From: Erwinia sp. SLM-02
GTDB taxonomy: Bacteria; Pseudomonadota; Gammaproteobacteria; Enterobacterales; Enterobacteriaceae
Direction of reading: 5' to 3'
Length of the DNA: 64,000 bases
Assembly: GCF_037450285.1 (NCBI RefSeq)
Contig: NZ_JAQISN010000002.1
Span: 310,001 to 374,000 of the forward strand
Shown here: positions 8,473 through 16,281 of the stretch, in pieces
Layout: every line of letters starts with the position of its first letter
Position numbering within the stretch: the first letter of the stretch is position 1
The notes under the pieces: generated by a model
What the model was told of the DNA's origin: nothing
The model's input: only the letters and a program-made list of their open reading frames with translations
Databases searched by the model: none
Position numbers and translations under genes: made by a program

Positions 8473-8502
8473 CTGTAGTCCTTAATGAATTGAAAAAAGA
8501 GG

Positions 8503-9570
8503 TTATTGCGGGATCACCCAGCCGTCGGTGGCGGCCAGTCTGATACGATCGCCCACGCGCAGCGGCGCGCCATCGGCCTGCATCAGCGTCAGGCGGCACT
8601 GTGCGTCGCCGAGCGGTTCGATCTCCAACTGGCTGTAGCCGCCGCGATACACCACCCGCCGGAGAAGGCCGTCAAAGCCGGGCGCATCGTTCGCCACCCT
8701 TTGCAGATCGCCCGCGTGCAGGCAAATTTTTCCTTTGGGAAGGACCGCCTGAGTGGGGCTGGCGCGCAGCTTCACCCGCAGCCCAAACAGCGTGACCCAG
8801 GCAAAGCCCTGACCGTCGGGTTCGATATCGCCAACCGTGACCACCCGGCCATCGTCAATAAAGCGCGCCACCATTTCGCAGGCGGGCTGGCGGTAAAGTT
8901 CCTGCGGGCTGGCGAACTGCATCACCTGCCCCGCCTGCATCACCACGATGCGGTCGGCTAACGCCATCGCTTCATGCTGATCGTGGGTAATGTAGAGCAG
9001 CGTGGCGCCGGCATGATGGTGAAAACGGGTAAACTCCTCTTCCATCGCGGCGCGCAGATGCACGTCAAGGTTGGCCAGCGGTTCATCCAGCAGCACCAGC
9101 TGCGGGCGCGTGACCAGGCAGCGCGCCAGCGCCACGCGCTGCCGCTGTCCGCCGGAAAGGTCCGCCGGGCGGCGTTCGTCCATGCCGTCCAGACCGACCA
9201 GCTCCAGCGCGGCATCCACCCGGATGCGCCGGTTGGCGCGATCCATCCCCTTCACCTTCAGGCTGTATTCGATGTTTTCCGCCACCGACATATGTGGCCA
9301 GAGGGCGTAGTTCTGGAACACCACGCTCAGCTCGCGCTGCTCCGGGGGCAGATGCTGGCCCGGCGCGCTGTAGCAGCGTTCGCCGACGGTGATGCTGCCG
9401 GAATCCGGGGTTTCAAACCCGGCAATCGTGCGCAGCAGGGTGGTTTTTCCGCAGCCGGAAGGCCCAAGGACGGCGATAAATTCTCCGTGCTCAATCCGCA
9501 GCGAAACATTGCGCAGCACCGGCTGCTGGCCAAAGGATTTACACAGATTCTCGATCAGGATCGCAGACAT
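8503..9570 (-). CDS. ABC transporter ATP-binding subunit (PotA/FbpC-like)
   Basis: The 355-residue ATPase shows the motifs in order: Walker A GPSGCGKTT (about residues 37-45), Q-loop FQNYALWPHMSV, signature LSGGQRQRVALARCL, Walker B LVLLDEPLANLD and the switch His in ITHDQHEAM. A C-terminal TOBE-type regulatory domain covers residues 260-350. It is the first gene of the importer operon and energises the double permease at the cytoplasmic face. The promoter before it has a PHO box 10 bp upstream of a -10 element. Confidence 0.93.
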   Translation of the reverse strand: MSAILIENLCKSFGQQPVLRNVSLRIEHGEFIAVLGPSGCGKTTLLRTIAGFETPDSGSITVGERCYSAPGQHLPPEQRELSVVFQNYALWPHMSVAENIEYSLKVKGMDRANRRIRVDAALELVGLDGMDERRPADLSGGQRQRVALARCLVTRPQLVLLDEPLANLDVHLRAAMEEEFTRFHHHAGATLLYITHDQHEAMALADRIVVMQAGQVMQFASPQELYRQPACEMVARFIDDGRVVTVGDIEPDGQGFAWVTLFGLRVKLRASPTQAVLPKGKICLHAGDLQRVANDAPGFDGLLRRVVYRGGYSQLEIEPLGDAQCRLTLMQADGAPLRVGDRIRLAATDGWVIPQ

Positions 9571-9609
9571 CAGGCACTCGGACTCCGTTCAATTAAAGCA
9601 ACGGCTTAG

Positions 9610-9643
9610 AACATACTGAGCAAAGATGACAGCGCGGTGACAG
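9610..9643 (-). promoter_or_regulatory. PHO box and -10 element before the ABC importer operon
   Basis: On the minus strand, CTGTCAC (9643-9637), CGCG (9636-9633) and CTGTCAT (9632-9626) form the 7-4-7 direct repeat bound by PhoB. The spacer is GC-rich rather than AT-rich. After exactly 10 bp comes TATGTT (9615-9610), a good -10 hexamer, which is the arrangement of PhoB-activated promoters where the PHO box replaces the -35. The ATPase start codon is 40 nt downstream of the -10. Confidence 0.72.
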
Positions 9644-9805
9644 CCGACGGAATGAAAGGCGCGCCGTGCGCCGTCGCCGGCGAGGGCGGCGGGAAGATAA
9701 ATTGTGCCAATCAGAGAGCGTCGCATCAAAGCGTAAAAGCCCGTGTGTATCTTGCGCATAGACTCGTTAAACTCATCACATGGCGACTAACGCAAGCAGA
9801 TCACA

Positions 9806-10732
9806 ATGAGCATCGATTCGGATATCACCGTTCGTAAACTGGAAATTTTTATCGCTTTTATGACCCGCGGTAATCTTGCGCGCACGGCTGAGGCGCTGGG
9901 GATCAGCAGCGTCAGCGTGCACCGCGCGCTGCACAGTCTGGAAGAAAGCCTGCGCTGTCCGCTGTTTATTCATCAGGGACGTAATCTGGTGCCGATGCCT
10001 GCCGCGCATACCCTGTGGGAATACAGTCAGGATGCGCTGGATCTGCTGTCACGCGGCGTGGAAGAAGCTCGCAAAACCGCGGGGATGAGCCAGGGCCGTC
10101 TGCGGCTGGGCACGCTCTATTCGCTCACGCTGGAGACGATCCCACAGCTGATCATGGGCATGAAGCTGCGCCGGCCCGACCTGGAGCTGGAGCTGACGAT
10201 GGGCTCCAATAAAATGCTGCTGAGCCGCCTGGAGGAAGGATCGCTGGATGCCGTTCTGATCGCCACCTCCTGTGAGCACATTAACCACAGCCATCTGGAA
10301 ACGCTGCCGCTTTTCGAGGACGATATTTTTCTGGCCGCCCCGGCCGCGTCCGGGCTGGACGTCAGCCAGGAGGCCGATCTGCGCGACTACCGGCTGGAGA
10401 AATTTGTTTCTCTTGATGAAGGGTTTGCCACCTGGCAGGGCTTTCGCGAAGCGTTCGCCATTGCCGGCTACGAGCCGGAGATTGTCACCCGGGTTAACGA
10501 TATCTTTTCGATGCTGAGCCTGGTGCAGGCGGGCGTGGGGTTTACCCTGCTGCCGGGCCGCATGAAGCGGGTATACGAGAATTCGGTGCAGCTACTCAGG
10601 CTGGCGCAGCCGTACCAGATGCGCCAGAACATCGCCATCGTCTTTGAGCGCAACCGTGAGCACGACCCCAATCTGCTGGCGCTGGTGGCAGAAGGCAGGA
10701 TGTACAGCCGCCAGCGCGGCGCTCACTCCTGA
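9806..10732 (+). CDS. mdcR: LysR-type regulator of malonate use
   Basis: The 308-residue protein has an N-terminal LysR helix-turn-helix (residues about 12-70, KLEIFIAFMTRGNLARTAEALGISSVSVHRAL). An inducer-binding domain follows, with blocks characteristic of MdcR such as GRLRLGTLYSLTLETIP, MKLRRPDLELELTMGSN and RVNDIFSMLSLVQAGVGFTLLPGRMK. It is transcribed toward the end of the mdc operon, as in Klebsiella, and is divergent from the PHO-type importer. The expected role is malonate-dependent activation of mdcA. Confidence 0.93.
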   Translation: MSIDSDITVRKLEIFIAFMTRGNLARTAEALGISSVSVHRALHSLEESLRCPLFIHQGRNLVPMPAAHTLWEYSQDALDLLSRGVEEARKTAGMSQGRLRLGTLYSLTLETIPQLIMGMKLRRPDLELELTMGSNKMLLSRLEEGSLDAVLIATSCEHINHSHLETLPLFEDDIFLAAPAASGLDVSQEADLRDYRLEKFVSLDEGFATWQGFREAFAIAGYEPEIVTRVNDIFSMLSLVQAGVGFTLLPGRMKRVYENSVQLLRLAQPYQMRQNIAIVFERNREHDPNLLALVAEGRMYSRQRGAHS

Positions 10733-10757
10733 TCCTCAGCGCAGGTCGGCCTGCTCG

Positions 10758-10826
10758 GCCCACATTCCTGGCTCTCTGCGCCACGTGCCCGGTCATCTCA
10801 GCCCGCGTTCCTGGCTCTCTGCGCCA
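10758..10826. repeat. 26-bp direct repeat duplicating the mdcH 3' end
   Basis: The segment 10758-10783 (core TTCCTGGCTCTCTGCGCCA) recurs at 10801-10826 with 24 of 26 identical bases, offset 43 bp. The second copy encodes the last residues of MdcH (LAQRARNAG). The first copy lies just beyond its stop codon, in the gap between the convergent mdcR and mdcH ends. It looks like a small tandem duplication of a gene end. Confidence 0.8.
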
Positions 10827-11706
10827 GGCGGGATGCCAGCGCTGGCCCACTCTGCTCCAGCGAGATCGCTTCGCCACCGCGGCTGAACGACTGCCGCGCC
10901 AGGGCCGTCAGCACCGAGCCGGGGGGCATCTCAACGGCCAGCCCCACCTCACGCTCTTCCGCCGCCACCATCGCATCATACCAGTTAACCCTGCGGGCCA
11001 TATTCCAGGCCAGATCGTTGGCAATCTGCTCCGGCTGCCACAGCACCCGGGCGCTGCTGCCGCTGAGATACGCACAGCGTGGACGCTGCAGCGTGACCTG
11101 CTGAAAGGCCTGCGCCAGCACCTGCGCGGGCTTCGCCAGCAGCTCACAGTGCGAAGGCACGCTCACCGCCAGCCGACAGGCGCGCTGGGCACCGCGAGAC
11201 TTCGCCTCGGCCCCTACCCGCGCCATGGCCGCATCCGATCCGGCGATAACCATCTGGTGCGGGCTGTTCACATTGGCCAGCCAGCAGTCGTCGCCCAGCA
11301 GCGGCAGCAGCTCCGACTGCGGAAATCCAACAATCGCCGTTAATCCATAGCCCTGCGGCCAGGCATTTTCCATCAGCGTCCCGCGCTGAGAAACCAGCCG
11401 CAGCGCGTCGCTGAATGGCAGCGCACCGGCGATCACCGCCGCCGGATACGCGCCGATCGAGAGTCCGGCGGTAATATCGGCGACGGTGCCCTGCCGTTCC
11501 AGCGCGCGGGCGTGGGCAACCCCGCTAATCAAAATACACAGCTGCACCGCGCGGGTGTGCCGTAACGCACCGGCGCCGTCCAGCAAACGAACATCTTCAT
11601 TCAGTACCTCGCTGGCTTCATCCAGCAGCACATCGCCATCAGGTAACTGTTGCAGCATGCCGGGGCGCTGTGCGCCCTGGCCTGGGAAAGTAAACAGGAC
11701 TTTCAT
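10798..11706 (-). CDS. mdcH: Malonyl-CoA:ACP transacylase of malonate decarboxylase
   Basis: The 302-residue acyltransferase begins MKVLFTFPGQGAQRPGM, the typical acyltransferase opening. It has the nucleophile elbow GLSIGAYPAA and later conserved SVPSHCELL with the catalytic His. It charges the MdcC acyl carrier with malonyl from malonyl-CoA to start the decarboxylase cycle. The ATG at 11706 overlaps the mdcG stop (ATGA) and has GGAG 6 nt upstream, so an upstream in-frame extension is rejected. It is the last gene of the operon; a short duplication of its 3' end follows. Confidence 0.93.
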   Translation of the reverse strand: MKVLFTFPGQGAQRPGMLQQLPDGDVLLDEASEVLNEDVRLLDGAGALRHTRAVQLCILISGVAHARALERQGTVADITAGLSIGAYPAAVIAGALPFSDALRLVSQRGTLMENAWPQGYGLTAIVGFPQSELLPLLGDDCWLANVNSPHQMVIAGSDAAMARVGAEAKSRGAQRACRLAVSVPSHCELLAKPAQVLAQAFQQVTLQRPRCAYLSGSSARVLWQPEQIANDLAWNMARRVNWYDAMVAAEEREVGLAVEMPPGSVLTALARQSFSRGGEAISLEQSGPALASRLAQRARNAG

Positions 11707-12308
11707 TCTGTGCTCCAGGGCCGATCGGTCAGGCACGGGCCATGCGGCGTTTTCAGCAGCACCCGTCCCTCCCGCAGCCATTCGTTTAACGCAAATCCCC
11801 CACGCGGCGTGCCAATCTGGGTATCCACCCGACAGGGTAGCTGGCTGACAAACGTCTGCCAGCGCGACAGCTCGGCGCGATCCAACGGCTGTTCGCTGCG
11901 GATCAGCAGGTCAAGATCGCTGCTGGCGCGCAGCACCGGCACTTCGGTCGCCAGCGCGTAGCCCACGCTGCCGGTAATCCCCCAGCGCCACGTCCACGCC
12001 TGCTGGGCCAGCTGAAGCGCGGCCTGCAGCGGCGGCTGGGAAATATACGGCGACGCCAGCAGCCGTGCGGGATCGCTCAGCATTTCCGGCGACAGAATAC
12101 GTCGGATATGCCGGGGGTCGACCCAGCCTGCGGCGCGCAGATCGCGCCGCAGTCCCCGCACGCCAACCGGCACGCGTCCGCCTTCATCGTAGTCCCGACG
12201 GACCACCAGCGGCAGCGCAGACCGCCACTGGCTGGCCACCCATTCCGGCAGGTCACCCTGCAGTGCGGTGCGGTCGGAAACCCAAATCAGATCGTGTGGT
12301 GAACTCAT
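11703..12308 (-). CDS. mdcG: Phosphoribosyl-dephospho-CoA transferase (malonate decarboxylase holo-ACP synthase)
   Basis: The 201-residue nucleotidyltransferase attaches the 2'-(5''-phosphoribosyl)-3'-dephospho-CoA prosthetic group, made with MdcB, to the Ser of apo-MdcC. The visible catalytic pattern is GSVGYALAT followed by SSDLDLLIR, the G-S...D-x-D metal-binding signature of this superfamily. The C-terminal block DTQIGTPRGGFALNEW is typical of MdcG. It starts 1 nt after the mdcF stop and overlaps mdcH by 4 nt. Confidence 0.92.
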   Translation of the reverse strand: MSSPHDLIWVSDRTALQGDLPEWVASQWRSALPLVVRRDYDEGGRVPVGVRGLRRDLRAAGWVDPRHIRRILSPEMLSDPARLLASPYISQPPLQAALQLAQQAWTWRWGITGSVGYALATEVPVLRASSDLDLLIRSEQPLDRAELSRWQTFVSQLPCRVDTQIGTPRGGFALNEWLREGRVLLKTPHGPCLTDRPWSTE

Positions 12309-12309
12309 T

Positions 12310-13269
12310 TCACATCCCGGAAGTCAGCGTGATAAATAACGGCAGGCTAAGGATACACAACAGTGAGGTGATCAGCAGCACGGCCTCGGCATCCGGTGAC
12401 TGCACGCCAAAGCGGTTGCCGAATACCACCCCGAAAAAGCCTGCCGACAGGGCGATCATCAGGATCGCCGTGATCGCCACCTGGCCATGCAGGCCCAGCG
12501 CCAGCACCACGCCCCAGGCGATCAGCGGCTGGATCAGCAGTTTGGTAATACTGCCGAGGATCACTGCACCGTTGATACTCAACCTGCGGGCAGAGAGGAT
12601 AACCCCGGTCAGGAACAGCGCGGCGGCGGTGGCGGCCAGGCCAAGCGGTTTAATCGCGGCCAGGACAATTTCCGGCATGCCGATCCCCAACCCGGAAAGC
12701 ACCACGCCCAGCAGCGGACCCCAGACGATGGGTTTAGTCACCGAACGCCACATCAGGATCGGCAGCATGCCAATGCCGGACTGCTGGCTGTTACCCGCCG
12801 CCAGCGCTTTTTCACGCTCAAGGATCAGCAGGCAGAACGGCGTCAGCAGCACCGAACCGCAGGCGATGGAGACGGCAACGGAGAGTGACGTCAACGGCCC
12901 TTCGCCCAGTACGCTGCCGAGAATAGGCAGTCCCAGCGCCGCGTAGTTCGGCAGCGAGACGGTCAGCGTCAGTACGGCGGCATCCTGCGGTGACTTATGG
13001 AATAACCGCGTGGCGGTAAAATAGATGGCGAACCAGCCTACCCACATCGACACGACCAGCACCACGATCAGCGGCGACTGCTGGACAATCCCCAGCCAGG
13101 GGGTTTTTACCGTTGCGCTGAACAGCGCGGCGGGCAGAGCAAAATCCATCACAAATACATTCAGCAGAGCAACGTTTTTGTTGTCTACCATCTTCGCTTT
13201 CCCGGCGTAAAAACCGAGCAGCATAATCACAAAAATAGGGGCTAGCGCATGAATAATTATATAAGTCAT
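12310..13269 (-). CDS. mdcF: Malonate transporter, auxin-efflux-carrier (AEC) family
   Basis: The 319-residue membrane protein has about ten hydrophobic segments in the two five-helix repeats of the AEC/BASS-like fold (for example IIHALAPIFVIMLLGFYAG at the N-terminus and GYLF-less AALGLPILGSVLG in the middle). Its place between mdcE and mdcG matches the Klebsiella operon, where MdcF is the putative malonate carrier. It has its own ribosome-binding site (AGGTGAT before ATG) and is separated from mdcE by 131 nt with a strong hairpin. Its level may therefore be set separately. Confidence 0.88.
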   Translation of the reverse strand: MTYIIIHALAPIFVIMLLGFYAGKAKMVDNKNVALLNVFVMDFALPAALFSATVKTPWLGIVQQSPLIVVLVVSMWVGWFAIYFTATRLFHKSPQDAAVLTLTVSLPNYAALGLPILGSVLGEGPLTSLSVAVSIACGSVLLTPFCLLILEREKALAAGNSQQSGIGMLPILMWRSVTKPIVWGPLLGVVLSGLGIGMPEIVLAAIKPLGLAATAAALFLTGVILSARRLSINGAVILGSITKLLIQPLIAWGVVLALGLHGQVAITAILMIALSAGFFGVVFGNRFGVQSPDAEAVLLITSLLCILSLPLFITLTSGM

Positions 13270-13334
13270 AACATCACCTGGTCGTCAGATTGAGCACCGG
13301 TGCGATGATTATTATTTTATTTTTCAGGCCATTG

Positions 13335-13367
13335 CTGCGGGGGACGGATTCCGTTTGCCCCCCGCAG
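13335..13367. other. Strong hairpin between mdcE and mdcF
   Basis: CTGCGGGGG (13335-13343) pairs with CCCCCGCAG (13359-13367), with a smaller nested ACGG/CCGT stem in the loop. No U-tract follows on the minus strand. It is more likely an RNA-processing or attenuating structure inside the operon than a full terminator. Confidence 0.55.
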
Positions 13368-13400
13368 ATAACCCGGCAGGTTTGTCTTAACTAATCGGTA

Positions 13401-14201
13401 TTACCAGGCCGCTCGCATCCGTTCGCGAACCCGTTTAGAACTGCTGCGGTTCTCTGCCTGCAGGCGGCACTGCAGTCCGGGATCGCGGCGGGCAGCGGCC
13501 ACGGCGGCGGCCAGTGCCTGTTGGACCTGGGCCATATCGCCCTCGTCCGGCGCGTCCGGCTTGCTGATATCCAGCAGCGACTCCAGCAGGCCCAGAGTCT
13601 GATAGTGACCGATGTCATAGGCCATCGGCGGGATGGTTTCCGCCAGTTTTTCCAGCGCTTCGACGCTGCGCAGAGTGATGCGCGCCGCCGCCGCTTTCCC
13701 CATGGCGTGGATCATTACGCCGCCGTCATCAAAGGCGATCAGCCGGTTGGCCTGGTAGCCGTGGGCCAGAAACGCCCCCGACATCGCCTTGCCAACGATC
13801 AGACCAATCACCACATGGCCCGCCAGCCGTGCGCTGGCGTAGGCGCCGGCCGCGGCGGCCAGCGACTGGTGAATGCCAAAGGCTTCTTCACGGCGGCCAT
13901 AGGCCTGGCTGGGCACGTCAATCACCGCCACGATAATGCGCTTCTGGGCTTTCCCGGCATCTTCCGCCACGGTTTCACTGACCACTTTCGCCAGCGTCCA
14001 GCCTTCAAGCAGCCCGACTTCGCCGCCGGCGGCACGCGGATAGTGATTTTTTTCATCCGGCACTACGGCGATAAAGCGGGCGGCCTCGCCGTGGACTTCA
14101 CCGTCGGCGACCTGAACGGACGGGCAAAGTCCGGGCAGGCGGCGCGCACCCGCCGTCAGTTTTTGCAGCCAGATTTCACCGCGTCCTGTTTGCTGTTTCA
14201 T
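13401..14201 (-). CDS. mdcE: Malonate decarboxylase gamma subunit
   Basis: The 266-residue protein is a carboxyltransferase-like subunit that, with MdcD, decarboxylates malonyl-S-ACP to acetyl-S-ACP. Conserved stretches include IIVAVIDVPSQAYGRREE and HVVIGLIVGKAMSGAFLAHG. These resemble the crotonase-fold carboxyltransferase core with its oxyanion-holding glycines. The ATG overlaps the mdcD stop (ATGA). The gene is followed by a 131-nt gap to mdcF. Confidence 0.94.
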   Translation of the reverse strand: MKQQTGRGEIWLQKLTAGARRLPGLCPSVQVADGEVHGEAARFIAVVPDEKNHYPRAAGGEVGLLEGWTLAKVVSETVAEDAGKAQKRIIVAVIDVPSQAYGRREEAFGIHQSLAAAAGAYASARLAGHVVIGLIVGKAMSGAFLAHGYQANRLIAFDDGGVMIHAMGKAAAARITLRSVEALEKLAETIPPMAYDIGHYQTLGLLESLLDISKPDAPDEGDMAQVQQALAAAVAAARRDPGLQCRLQAENRSSSKRVRERMRAAW

Positions 14202-15034
14202 GACCGATCCTCCCTGCTGAAAATCCGTGTAATCTGCTGCGGGTCCGCCTGCTGGCGGGTATCAAACTTCGTCAGCCGCGGCAGATAGTTTTGGTAATTT
14301 TCGGAGCGATGCACCGCCGGTACGCCTTTCGCCAGCGCAGCAAGCATGGCCTGTTTCACCGCCTTCTGGCCGTCGCCGACCAGCGCATCCACCAGCCCGC
14401 TGGCCGCGCGGGTTTCGCCGCCGGTCATGCTCCAGATAAACGGACGATCGCGGGAGTCATATTCATCAATGCCCGCCTCCTGCTCGATAACCTGCGGGCC
14501 GTTCAGCCCCAGTCGCGCTTCACGGGTGACGATCAGATAGCTGCACAGTCCGGCGGCAATCGACATACCGCCGAAGCAGCCAACCGTACCGGCAATAATG
14601 CCTACCACCGGGGTATAACGACGCAGATCGACGATGGCCGCGTGAATATCGGCAATGGCCGCCAGGCCGAGATTGGCTTCCTGCAGCCTGACGCCGCCGG
14701 TTTCCAGGCACAGCACCGCGCGGGTCGGAATGCCGTTGCGGTTATCTTCCGCCGCCAGTTCCAGCGCCGCCGCCATTTTGGCCCCCGACACTTCCCCCAT
14801 GCTGCCGCCCTGGAACGCCCCTTCAATGGCAATCACTACCGCGGGCTGCCCGTCGATGGTGCCCTTCGCCACCACCATGCCGTCGTCGGCCTGCGGGACG
14901 ATCCCCTGCATTGCCAGCCACGGTGAGACGATCCCCTCAAAGGGATCTAACAGTTCGCGATAGCTGCCCTGATCCAGCAGCAGCCGCGCGCGCTGACGCG
15001 CATTCAGTTCAATAAAGCTGAGATCGTTACGCAT
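14198..15034 (-). CDS. mdcD: Malonate decarboxylase beta subunit
   Basis: The 278-residue carboxyltransferase-family subunit contains DDGMVVAKGTIDGQPAVVIAIEG, then FQGGSMGEVSGAKMAAALELA, then VGIIAGTVGCFGGMSIAAGLCSYLIV. These are the acyl-CoA carboxyltransferase beta blocks forming the malonyl-thioester site. It overlaps mdcC by 8 nt and mdcE by 4 nt, indicating translational coupling of the catalytic subunits. Confidence 0.94.
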   Translation of the reverse strand: MRNDLSFIELNARQRARLLLDQGSYRELLDPFEGIVSPWLAMQGIVPQADDGMVVAKGTIDGQPAVVIAIEGAFQGGSMGEVSGAKMAAALELAAEDNRNGIPTRAVLCLETGGVRLQEANLGLAAIADIHAAIVDLRRYTPVVGIIAGTVGCFGGMSIAAGLCSYLIVTREARLGLNGPQVIEQEAGIDEYDSRDRPFIWSMTGGETRAASGLVDALVGDGQKAVKQAMLAALAKGVPAVHRSENYQNYLPRLTKFDTRQQADPQQITRIFSREDRS

Positions 15035-15326
15035 CGGCTACCTCCTCAAATACCTGCTCAATGCGGATCCTCGCCACGCCGGGCGTGGCACCGAAGTCGT
15101 GGATGGTCATCTGACCGGCGGGCAGATCCCCGAAGGTGCCCAACCGTTCAAACAGCGCCGTCCAGCGCTTGTTGCTGTTATCCACGGAGGTGACGATTTC
15201 AACGTTCAGGGTGTCGCTGCCGTTGGCGACAAACAGCACTTCCATGTCGCCTGAGCCTACAACGCCCGCCAGCGCTCTGCCGTTAAGGCGTCGCGAGGCT
15301 GGAAAATAAAGGCTTATCTGTTGCAT
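15027..15326 (-). CDS. mdcC: Malonate decarboxylase acyl carrier protein (delta subunit)
   Basis: The 99-residue carrier has Ser25 in the sequence LAGVVGSGDMEVL. That is the serine that carries the phosphoribosyl-dephospho-CoA arm in the Klebsiella enzyme. The start at 15326 (MQQISLYFPASRRL) is chosen because AGAGGATC precedes it and the length then equals the family norm of 99; an in-frame start 45 nt upstream lacks support. The carrier swings malonyl and acetyl groups between MdcA, MdcDE and MdcH. Confidence 0.94.
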   Translation of the reverse strand: MQQISLYFPASRRLNGRALAGVVGSGDMEVLFVANGSDTLNVEIVTSVDNSNKRWTALFERLGTFGDLPAGQMTIHDFGATPGVARIRIEQVFEEVADA

Positions 15327-15426
15327 AAGATCCTCTTTAAATAAAAATCCTTGTTTCGGAATGTCAGGCATTCACGCTGACGGATGGGTCTCACCGCCCC
15401 GAAGGGGGGGAATGCATCACGTCGCG

Positions 15427-16281
15427 CTATGCCGGGCAGATACGGTCAAGAAACAGCGCAGCGGAGAGCAGGTCAGCCGCCCCACCCGGTGAGGCGTTTC
15501 GCGCCAGCATGTCCGCATCCAGCTGCGCCAGCGCACGCTGCCCCGCAGGCTGGCTGACGCCGCCCGCGTCCAGCACCGCCCTGGCCCCCTGTTGCATCGC
15601 CTCAAGCCCTTCCATGCCCGCCCGCGACAGCACGCAGGTATCGCTGAGTGACGTCATCATGATCATCAGCGTATCCAGCCGGGCTTCGCATTCGCTGGCC
15701 CCCTGCCGACGGCTGCGGTACAGCTGCGGCAGCGCCAGATTAACCACGTGCGGGAAGCCCTGCTGGGCCTCTTCACGCGCGCCCGGCAGGCGATAGCGCG
15801 AGCTGGCACGGTGACCGTTGCTGAACAGTTTCGGTGCCGCGTCATCGGGCAGCCTCGCCAGCGCGGCCGCATCGTCGGCTACCTGCTGCACGCTGCCTTC
15901 GCCACCGCGCATCGCGCTGGCCGCGATCAGCAGGCCCAGCGCCCAGATTGCCCCCCGGTGGGTGTTAACCCCGCCGGTGGTCTGCATCATCTGCGCTTCA
16001 CCTTCGCGACCGAGCCGGCCGACCAGCTGGCGCAGGGCAATATCGACCGGTCGCTGCCAGCACTGCAGCGCCAGCGCGTAGAAGGTCGGCGTCAGGCTGT
16101 GGGCGGATCGTTCAAGGAGCGCCAGGGTGAGATCCTGATGCGCCCCACTTCCCCGACGGTCCACCAGGCCGGGCTTGGGCGTCAGGTTCGCCTCCTCCAG
16201 CAGGCAGTGGGTCGCCACCACGGCCAGATGTCGCGCATGGCGCTCTGCAACGATCGCGGCGAGCTGCCGCTGCGGGCTCAT
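15427..16281 (-). CDS. mdcB: Triphosphoribosyl-dephospho-CoA synthase
   Basis: The 284-residue enzyme of the CitG/MdcB family makes 2'-(5''-triphosphoribosyl)-3'-dephospho-CoA from ATP and dephospho-CoA for the MdcC prosthetic group. Family blocks visible are LTPKPGLVDRRGSGAHQDLT near the N-terminus and TGGVNTHRGAIWALGLL in the middle. Its ATG overlaps the mdcA stop by one base (TAATG). A 100-nt gap separates it from mdcC. Confidence 0.94.
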   Translation of the reverse strand: MSPQRQLAAIVAERHARHLAVVATHCLLEEANLTPKPGLVDRRGSGAHQDLTLALLERSAHSLTPTFYALALQCWQRPVDIALRQLVGRLGREGEAQMMQTTGGVNTHRGAIWALGLLIAASAMRGGEGSVQQVADDAAALARLPDDAAPKLFSNGHRASSRYRLPGAREEAQQGFPHVVNLALPQLYRSRRQGASECEARLDTLMIMMTSLSDTCVLSRAGMEGLEAMQQGARAVLDAGGVSQPAGQRALAQLDADMLARNASPGGAADLLSAALFLDRICPA

